In this document: one piece after another, positions 58,296 to 64,000 of the stretch
Layout: every line of letters starts with the position of its first letter
Numbering within the stretch: the first letter of the stretch is position 1
Assembly: GCF_001613165.1 (NCBI RefSeq)
Contig: NZ_BDBV01000022.1
Span: 1 to 64,000, forward strand
Direction: 5' to 3'
DNA: 64,000 nt
DNA from: Nocardia mexicana NBRC 108244
Lineage (GTDB): Bacteria; Actinomycetota; Actinomycetes; Mycobacteriales; Mycobacteriaceae
The notes under the pieces: generated by a model
What the model saw: only the letters and a program-made list of their open reading frames with translations
Told to the model about the DNA's origin: nothing
Database searches by the model: none
Program-made: the position numbers and the translations under genes

Positions 58296-59066
58296 TCAGC
58301 GGGCGGTCCAGCCGCCGTCCACGACGATGGTCTGTCCGGTCACGTAGCGGGCGGCATCCCCGGCGAGCCACACCACGGCGCCGACCATGTCCTCCGGCTT
58401 CGCCTCGGCGGGTAGCGGGGTGTTGCGGCGCAGGTATGCCGCGCCGCGCTCGTCGTCGTAGAGGCTGTCGGTGATCTCGCTGCGAAAGAATCCGGGCGCC
58501 ACGGTGTTCACGCGGATCGAGTGCCGCGCCCACTGCACGGCCAGCTCTGCCGTGAGGCCGGAGAGCCCCGACTTGCTCGCGGCGTAGGACGCCTGGGGGA
58601 TACCCGGTATGCCGACGCGTCCGCTGATCGACGAGATGTTGACGATCGAGCCCCGCCCACGGGACCGCATGTGCGGGAACACTTCCTGCGCGAGGCGGAA
58701 GGGGGCGACCAGGTTGAGTGCCAGGGTCCGGTCGATCGCGTCCGGCGTCTCGGATTCGGCCGGATCCTCGGAGAAGCGGTTCCCGGCGGCGTTGATCAGG
58801 ATCTCCGGTGGCCCGAGCGCGGCGACCACCGACGGGACCACGGCGTCGGCGCCCTCGGCCAGATCGCACGGCACGCAGTGGCCGTCGATCCGCGCCGCCA
58901 GGTCGGTCAGCCGGTCCACCCGCCGAGCCACCACCGCCACCCGGGCGCCGAGCGCGGCCAGGCTCTCCGCGACCGCCTCCCCGAGTCCGGACGACGCACC
59001 GGTGACGATCGCGACCCGGCCGTCGAGGCCGAACAGATCGGCGATGTGGTCCAGGGGCGTGCTCAC
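58296..59066 (-). CDS. Short-chain dehydrogenase/reductase
   Basis: A 256-residue classical [23 protein letters not shown], Ser in NISSISG, the Tyr-Lys pair in [10 protein letters not shown] and VDGGW are intact. Arg after the second strand (VARRVDRL) suggests NADP(H). The GTG start overlaps the ligase stop (GTGA), making a two-gene leftward transcript. A role as 3-hydroxyacyl-CoA or alcohol dehydrogenase fits the context. Confidence 0.9.
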   Translation of the reverse strand: MSTPLDHIADLFGLDGRVAIVTGASSGLGEAVAESLAALGARVAVVARRVDRLTDLAARIDGHCVPCDLAEGADAVVPSVVAALGPPEILINAAGNRFSEDPAESETPDAIDRTLALNLVAPFRLAQEVFPHMRSRGRGSIVNISSISGRVGIPGIPQASYAASKSGLSGLTAELAVQWARHSIRVNTVAPGFFRSEITDSLYDDERGAAYLRRNTPLPAEAKPEDMVGAVVWLAGDAARYVTGQTIVVDGGWTAR

Positions 59067-60616
59067 GGCCGCCTCCGCGGCATGCGTGCGGTGAGATCGA
59101 CTGCCGTGGCGGTCCCGGAGACGAGTTCGGCAAGGCGGGTTCGTTCGATCTTGCCCATGGCGTTGAGGGGGAGAGCGTCGACCCGCGACCAGATCTCCGG
59201 GACCTTGTAGGCAGCGAGCTCTCGTCTGCACAGCGCGGCGAGGGACTCGAAATCCACTGCCGGATGGATGCTTTCGATCACCGCGGCGACCTTCTGGCCG
59301 AGCCGCTCGTCGGGGATGCCGCAGACCGCGACCTGGGCGACGTCGGGGTGCGCGCCGAGGACTCGCTCCACCTCGAGCGGGTACACGTTGGCGCCGCCGC
59401 GGATGATCACCAGCTTCTTGCGGTCCAGCACGGCGAGACTGCCGCCGGTGTCGACGGCGCCGATATCGCCGGTAGGGATCGGGCCCGGCGGCAGGGGGCG
59501 GATGCGGCCGCCGTCCCAATGGCCGAGCATCGGCGTCCACAGCCCGGCCCACGGGCCCGACTGTGCCCCGGCGAGTTTCAGTTCGCCGGAGGTACCTGCC
59601 GGGAGCCGTCGGCCGTGCTCGTCGTAGGCGGCGACGTCGAGATGCGGCAGCACCCGGCCGCTACTCCCCGGCACCCATTCGCCGCCGGGCGGATCGATCG
59701 CGACCACGGTCGGCGCCTCGGTCAGGCCGTAGGTCGCGCGCGGCACCGGACCGTGCGCGGCGGCGAACGCGGTGCGCACCGAATCGGGAGTGTCGCTGCC
59801 GCCGCTCCAGACCTCGTGCAGCGAGCCGAGATCCGCCGTCGTGCGGCGTGCCAGATCGTAGAGCTGGGCGGGCGCGCCGTTCCAGACCGTGACTCGGTGC
59901 CCCTCGATCCACTCGGCGACACCGTCGGCGTCTCGGCGGTCCATGATGACCGCGCATCCGCCCGCCTGCGCGGTGAGCAGGGTCGACAGCACCAGCAGAT
60001 TGAGCGTGGTCAGCGGGAAGCTGTCGCCCTTGCGCAGTTCCGGCCCCCAGCCGCGCGCCGCGACCAGTACCGCGCCGGGCAGCAGCAGATTGCGCTGGCT
60101 GTGCACTACCGCCTTGGGTGCGCCGGAAGTGCCACTGGTGAAGGCGATTCCGGCGGGGGCGTCCAGAGTCTGATCAATGCGGGGGGCCGTCGGCGCGGTG
60201 CGCAACAGCTCCGCCCAGCGGGCGGGGTCGATGGTGGTGCGGGAGTCCACGAGGCACCGGGGCCCGGCCAGAACCGCTGCGGCATCGCAGAGCCCGGCCA
60301 GTCGCTGCTGTTCGCTCGCCGACAGTGCCTCGCCGATCCCCGCCCAGATCGCACCTACGCGCTGGGCGCCGTGGAAGGCGGCGACGATATCGAGATCGTT
60401 GGGCAGGCAGGCGGCGACCCGGTCGCCGGGGCGCACGCCGAGCGACCAGAGCGCACCGGCCGCGCGCTCGGACCGCTCGTCGAGTTCGGCGTAACTCCAA
60501 GCGCCCGAGGCGGCTTCGACGGCCGTGGCCTCCGGCCGCGCCGCGAGGGCCGCGTCCAGCACCCGAGCGATCGGCCGGAGCGGACCCGGCGGGCCCGCGC
60601 CATTGACACTGTCCAC
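59063..60616 (-). CDS. AMP-dependent acyl-CoA ligase
   Basis: A 517-residue ANL ligase. P-loop [19 protein letters not shown]5 region [49 protein letters not shown], and the catalytic Lys in [11 protein letters not shown]. The frame is open to ATG 60652, but that would put the operator inside codons 2-6; GTG 60616 has AAGGA 4 bases upstream and begins directly before the family core, so I prefer it. It shares a promoter region, including a GntR-type site, with the divergent CoA-transferase operon. It probably activates the substrate or a later acid of the GntR regulon. Confidence 0.88.
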   Translation of the reverse strand: MDSVNGAGPPGPLRPIARVLDAALAARPEATAVEAASGAWSYAELDERSERAAGALWSLGVRPGDRVAACLPNDLDIVAAFHGAQRVGAIWAGIGEALSASEQQRLAGLCDAAAVLAGPRCLVDSRTTIDPARWAELLRTAPTAPRIDQTLDAPAGIAFTSGTSGAPKAVVHSQRNLLLPGAVLVAARGWGPELRKGDSFPLTTLNLLVLSTLLTAQAGGCAVIMDRRDADGVAEWIEGHRVTVWNGAPAQLYDLARRTTADLGSLHEVWSGGSDTPDSVRTAFAAAHGPVPRATYGLTEAPTVVAIDPPGGEWVPGSSGRVLPHLDVAAYDEHGRRLPAGTSGELKLAGAQSGPWAGLWTPMLGHWDGGRIRPLPPGPIPTGDIGAVDTGGSLAVLDRKKLVIIRGGANVYPLEVERVLGAHPDVAQVAVCGIPDERLGQKVAAVIESIHPAVDFESLAALCRRELAAYKVPEIWSRVDALPLNAMGKIERTRLAELVSGTATAVDLTARMPRRRP

Positions 60617-60634
60617 GCAGTCCTTGATATCACT

Positions 60635-60648
60635 ATCCTTATAAAGAT
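60635..60648. promoter_or_regulatory. Third GntR-type operator (one mismatch)
   Basis: ATCCTTATAAAGAT, with CT before it and T after it, matches the flanking bases of the 44096-44123 element (CTATCCTTAT and GATT in common). It lies between the divergent ligase and CoA-transferase genes, 16 kb from gntR. Confidence 0.65.
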
Positions 60649-60726
60649 TCATCAGATAGACCGAAATCGCCGAGAGTCCGGGGCCGTGCGCCCGGCGCCG
60701 GTGCGGTCGCGAACGAGGACGTGGCG

Positions 60727-61893
60727 ATGGAATATGCAGGACCGCTGTCCGGAATCCGAGTCATCGACCTGACGGCGATGGTGATGGGCCCGTATTGCAC
60801 GCAGATCATGGCCGATATGGGTGCCGAGGTCGTCAAGATCGAGCCGCCCGGTGGAGACAACACCCGCTACATCTCGACCGGGCCCGAGCGCGGGATGGCC
60901 GGTGTCTTCGTCAATGTGAACCGGGGAAAGCGCAGCGTGCTGCTGGACCTGCGCACCGCCGACGGCAGGGCGACGCTGCGCGAACTCGTCACGGGGGCAG
61001 ACGTTTTCATCCACTCGATGCGCGCCGCCGCGATCGACCGGCTCGGCTTCGGCTACGCGGAGGTGGCCGCGGTGAACCCGGCGATCGTCTACACCAACTG
61101 CTACGGCTACGGCCGCCGCGGGCGCGACGCCGGCCGCGCCGCCTACGACGACACCATCCAGGCCGAATGCGGCCTGCCGTCCGTGCAGCAGCAATTGACC
61201 GGCACCGCAAGCTATGTCGGCACCATCATGGCCGACAAGATCGCCGGGCTGACCGCGCTGTACGCCACCACGATGGCGCTGTTCCATCGCGAGCGCACCG
61301 GGGAGGGGCAGGAGGTCGAGGTCGCCATGTTCGAGACCATGGCGGCGTTCATGCTCGTGGAACACGCCAACGGGGCGATGTTCGACCCGCCGCTGGGCAC
61401 CGCGGCGTATCCGCGTGCGGTGACGCCGAATCGGCGGCCCTATCGCACCGCCGACGGTCATATCGCCGCGCTCGTCTACAACGACAAGCAGTGGGCGGCG
61501 TTCGTGGACGCCGTGCATCCGCCCTGGGCCGGAAGGGAATTCGCCACCCTGGAGCAGCGGGCGGCCCGCATCGACACCGTCTATGCCCGGCTCGCCGAGA
61601 CATTCGCCGAGCGCACCACCGGGGAGTGGCTGGAACTGCTGCACGCACTGGATATTCCGGCGGCGCCGGTGCGCTCCCTCGACGACCTCTTCGACAATCC
61701 GCATCTGCTCGACGCGGGCTTCTTCGAGACCGTGGACGGCCCGTACGGGCCGGTGCGCTTCCCCGGGCCGCCGACCTGGTTCTCCCGCACGCCGGGACGG
61801 GTCGCGGGACCGGCTCCGCGGCTGGGCGCCGACACCGAGGAGGTGGTCGGCCGAATGCGGGCTGCCGAGGCGGATGGGCGGGTGCGCGGATGA
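60727..61893 (+). CDS. CoA-transferase family III (CaiB/BaiF)
   Basis: A 388-residue family III CoA-transferase. N-terminal GIRVIDLTAMVMGPYCTQIMADMGAEVVKIEPPGGD, VNRGKRSVLLDLR, and IMADKIAGLTALYATTMAL, whose Asp corresponds to the acyl-carrying aspartate. ATG 60727 is chosen over GTG 60721 because GAGGA then lies 7 bases upstream. It is the first gene of a three-gene operon, coupled by ATGA to a second, unrelated type of CoA-transferase. Two transferases and a ligase under the same control suggest several free-acid intermediates need CoA. Confidence 0.9.
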   Translation: MEYAGPLSGIRVIDLTAMVMGPYCTQIMADMGAEVVKIEPPGGDNTRYISTGPERGMAGVFVNVNRGKRSVLLDLRTADGRATLRELVTGADVFIHSMRAAAIDRLGFGYAEVAAVNPAIVYTNCYGYGRRGRDAGRAAYDDTIQAECGLPSVQQQLTGTASYVGTIMADKIAGLTALYATTMALFHRERTGEGQEVEVAMFETMAAFMLVEHANGAMFDPPLGTAAYPRAVTPNRRPYRTADGHIAALVYNDKQWAAFVDAVHPPWAGREFATLEQRAARIDTVYARLAETFAERTTGEWLELLHALDIPAAPVRSLDDLFDNPHLLDAGFFETVDGPYGPVRFPGPPTWFSRTPGRVAGPAPRLGADTEEVVGRMRAAEADGRVRG

Positions 61894-63161
61894 CGGCGGT
61901 GATCGAGGCGGCAGATCTGGATCTGCGCGAGATCCTGCGGCCGGGTGACCGGATAGTCGTGGGGCAGGCTTGCGGTGAGCCGACCACGCTGATCGAGGCG
62001 CTGATCGCCCAGGGTGGAGAGATCGGCGGGCTGTCGGTGTTCATCGCCACCAGCTTCTCGGGGCTGTTCACCCCGGCCGCCACCGATTCCTTCGCACTGT
62101 CCAGCATGGGCGCCATCGGTGCGCTGCGGTCCGTGGCCGCGAAGCACCGGCTGGCGATCGTGCCGTGTCACGTCAGCCGGGTCGGGCCGCTGATCGAGGC
62201 CGGAATCCTCGGCTGCGACGTGGCTTTCGTGCAAGTGAGCTCGGCCGACAGCAGGGGCGTGCACAGTCTTGGGCTGATCAGCGACTACGCTCGGGCGGCC
62301 GTCACGGCGGCTCGGGTGGTGATCGCGGAGGTGAACGATCGGGTGCCCCGGACGGCCGGCGCCGTCCTCCGGCGTTCCGAGATCGACTACGCGATACCGG
62401 CTTCCCAGCCTCCCGTGCGGGTGCCGCCCGCCCGGATCGGCCCGGTCGACGAGCAGATCGCCGCGCATGCGGCCGCGTACATCGAGGACGGCGCGGTCCT
62501 GCAGACGGGCATCGGCGCGGTTCCCGAGGCCATCCTGCGGCTGCTGCACGACCGCACCGATCTCGGCGTGCACTCCGGCATGATCGGCGACGGCGTGGTG
62601 GATCTGGTGGAGGCGGGTGTGATCACCAACGCGCGCAAGGAGATCGATCGCGGGGTCTCGATCACCGGTGCGCTCATCGGCACCGAGCGCCTGTACCGGT
62701 TCGCCGACGGTAATCCGGCCCTCCGGATGTGCGCCACGGATTACACGCACGATGCGGTGGTGCTGTCCCGGCTCGAGCGGCTGGTGACCGTCAACTCGGC
62801 GCTGGAGGTCGATCTCACCGGCCAGGTGAACGCCGAACAGAGCGGTGCGGCGTATCTCGGCGGTACCGGCGGTCAGGTGGATTTCGTTCGGGCGGGGGCG
62901 CGTTCGCCGGGCGGGCACGCGATCATCGCGCTGCCCGCCACCGCCAAGGGCGGCACCGTCAGCCGGATCACCGCGTCGCTCACCGGGCCGGTCACCACGG
63001 CACGCAGCGACGTCGACGTGATCGTGACGGAATTCGGCGCGGCAGAACTCGCCGGGCGGACCCTCGCCGAACGCACACGTCGGCTGATTGCCGTGGCACA
63101 TCCGGATTTTCGAGAAGGGCTGGAGCATGCGGCGCATGTCGTCCGGCGGAGAGGCTACTGA
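61890..63161 (+). CDS. Acetyl-CoA hydrolase/4-hydroxybutyrate CoA-transferase-like protein
   Basis: A 423-residue member of the Cat1/AbfT family. N-terminal GDRIVVGQACGEPTTLIEAL, VQTGIGAVPEAILRLL-like LQTGIGAVPEA, and C-terminal VNSALEVDLTGQVNAEQ, GGTGGQVDFVRGA-like GGQVDFVRAG, ALPATAKGGTVSRI and IAVAHPDFREGL are typical. The catalytic Glu that forms the CoA thioester (HxEM in the 4-hydroxybutyrate enzyme) is replaced: the segment reads GVHSGMIGDG, with G230. Whether this subgroup uses another residue is unknown to me. It overlaps both neighbours (ATGA, TGATG). Confidence 0.85.
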   Translation: MTAVIEAADLDLREILRPGDRIVVGQACGEPTTLIEALIAQGGEIGGLSVFIATSFSGLFTPAATDSFALSSMGAIGALRSVAAKHRLAIVPCHVSRVGPLIEAGILGCDVAFVQVSSADSRGVHSLGLISDYARAAVTAARVVIAEVNDRVPRTAGAVLRRSEIDYAIPASQPPVRVPPARIGPVDEQIAAHAAAYIEDGAVLQTGIGAVPEAILRLLHDRTDLGVHSGMIGDGVVDLVEAGVITNARKEIDRGVSITGALIGTERLYRFADGNPALRMCATDYTHDAVVLSRLERLVTVNSALEVDLTGQVNAEQSGAAYLGGTGGQVDFVRAGARSPGGHAIIALPATAKGGTVSRITASLTGPVTTARSDVDVIVTEFGAAELAGRTLAERTRRLIAVAHPDFREGLEHAAHVVRRRGY

Positions 63162-63928
63162 TGTCCGATGCCGTGATCTTCGAGGCCCGCACCGACGGCA
63201 TCGCCGTCCTCACCCTGAACCGGCCGGAGCGACGCAACTGCCTGTCGGCGGAGGTGCGGGCCGGGCTGTTCGAGGCGTGGGACCGGTTCGAGCGCGATCC
63301 CGCGCTGCGCGTCGCGATTCTCACGGGCGCCGGGACGAAGGCATTCTGCGCGGGCGGCGATCTCGAGGAGATGGTCGACAGCGGGATGGGCGTGCCGCCC
63401 CGCGAGATGTTCCCGCTGCCCTACGACACCCTCGAACTGTCCAAACCCACCATCGCCGCGGTCAACGGCGCGGCGTTCGCCGGTGGGTGGATGATCGCGC
63501 AGGCCTGCGATCTGTGCGTCGCGAGCACCGCCGCCACCTTCGCGATCACCGAGGTGAAGGTGGGCCGCAGCTCCCCGTGGGCGGCGCCGCTGATCCACAT
63601 GATCCCGCAGCGAATCATGATGGAACTGCTGCTGACCGGGCGGCCCATCGATGCGCGCCGCGCGTACGAGATCGGACTGGTCAATCGTCTCGCCGAGCCG
63701 GACGAATTACTCGGCGCCGCACTGGGATTGGCCACCGAGATCCTGGCGGGCGCGCCGCTGTCGGTCCGCGCCGCCCGCGACACCGTCATGCTCGCCACCG
63801 AGATGGGCCGCTCCGCCGCCCTCCAGGCCGCGCGGCACGCCGCGGTCGAGTGCTACGCGAGCGAGGACGCGCAGGAGGGCCCTCGCGCCTTCGCGGAGAA
63901 GCGGCGGCCGCGCTGGAAAGGATGCTGA
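63161..63928 (+). CDS. Enoyl-CoA hydratase/isomerase
   Basis: A 255-residue crotonase-fold enzyme. VLTLNRPERRNCLS, oxyanion motif AFCAGGDLEEMVD, and AVNGAAFAGGWMIAQACDLCVAST match the family; the segment after it (EVKVGRSSPWAAPLIHMIP) replaces the usual second acid region, so the reaction may be isomerisation or another crotonase chemistry. One-base overlap with the CoA-transferase stop (TGATG). It is the last gene of the operon and is followed by a short gap before the end of a convergent gene. Confidence 0.9.
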   Translation: MSDAVIFEARTDGIAVLTLNRPERRNCLSAEVRAGLFEAWDRFERDPALRVAILTGAGTKAFCAGGDLEEMVDSGMGVPPREMFPLPYDTLELSKPTIAAVNGAAFAGGWMIAQACDLCVASTAATFAITEVKVGRSSPWAAPLIHMIPQRIMMELLLTGRPIDARRAYEIGLVNRLAEPDELLGAALGLATEILAGAPLSVRAARDTVMLATEMGRSAALQAARHAAVECYASEDAQEGPRAFAEKRRPRWKGC

Positions 63929-63959
63929 GCCTTGATCTTCCGGCATCGGCCGGTGCGTC

Positions 63960-64000
63960 CTACCGGCGGCCGCGCTCGACCTGGTTGAACGGCACGTCGC
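63960..64000 (-). CDS. C-terminal fragment of a convergent gene (window edge)
   Basis: On the minus strand the last bases read, in one frame, DVPFNQVERGRR followed by TAG at 63962-63960. Codon use is normal for this genome and the stop falls just after the rightward operon ends, as expected for a convergent gene. Only 12 residues are visible, so no function can be given. Confidence 0.35.
   Translation of the reverse strand, partial: DVPFNQVERGRR

Noticed and set aside
1..64000. Search for tRNA, rRNA, CRISPR arrays, transposases and integrases
   Set aside because: None was seen by eye. The only repeats are the local duplications, the in-gene repeat and the operator copies listed. A covariance-model search would be needed to exclude small RNAs.

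Overview
The window is high-GC DNA with tightly packed genes, many GTG/TTG starts and ATGA/GTGA stop-start overlaps. Together with a 13E12/DUF222-type HNH protein, an MTB12-like lipoprotein, paired FadE-type acyl-CoA dehydrogenases and an AveC-like membrane protein, this points to a mycolic-acid actinomycete, most likely Nocardia or a close relative (inference). I saw no rRNA, tRNA, CRISPR array, insertion sequence or replication origin. All calls were made by reading the sequence, without any database search.

Almost the whole window is one catabolic island for taking up, activating, oxygenating and beta-oxidising an unidentified acid, probably cyclic or branched. Left part (1.6-10 kb): TesB thioesterase, TetR regulator, enoyl-CoA hydratase, MTB12-like lipoprotein, a FAD monooxygenase, and a leftward operon of Rieske oxygenase, ~115-residue partner and two acyl-CoA dehydrogenases. 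10.3-21.5 kb: a rightward operon with a LIV-type ABC importer (binding protein, fused LivH-LivM permease, two ATPases, small membrane protein), then acyl-CoA dehydrogenase, SDR, CaiB-type CoA-transferase, thiolase and another acyl-CoA dehydrogenase. 21.5-28.4 kb: TetR, then SDR, Rieske plus partner, TauD-like dioxygenase, a second Rieske plus partner, and an amidohydrolase. 28.4-32.8 kb: TetR, then an AveC-like membrane protein with a NorQ-type AAA+ ATPase and a NorD-type VWA protein.

32.9-42.8 kb: a leftward seven-gene operon (SMP-30 propeller, SDR, Rieske oxygenase, Baeyer-Villiger-type monooxygenase, SDR, ThDP enzyme, aldehyde dehydrogenase). 43.2-49.4 kb: an FCD-GntR repressor divergent from an operon of four acyl-CoA dehydrogenases and a hydratase. 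49.4-54.2 kb: APH-like kinase, AraC regulator, DinB protein and an aberrant P450. 54.3-63.9 kb: acyl-CoA ligase, double-hotdog dehydratase and MDR reductase; SDR and ligase; then CaiB transferase, Cat-type CoA-transferase and hydratase.

Two operator families tie these blocks together. A GAGAAT-N3-ATTCTC palindrome lies before tesB, the first hydratase, the first Rieske operon and the MDR-dehydratase-ligase operon, and probably binds the TetR at 2535-3188. A different palindrome, ATCCT(T/C)AT(A/G)AGGAT, occurs as a perfect 28-bp inverted duplicate on both sides of the GntR gene and as a near copy between the 59-60.6 kb ligase and the 60.7 kb CoA-transferase operon. The island therefore appears to be two interleaved regulons. 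The least explained parts are the three Rieske-plus-small-protein modules and the AveC-like/NorQ/NorD module.
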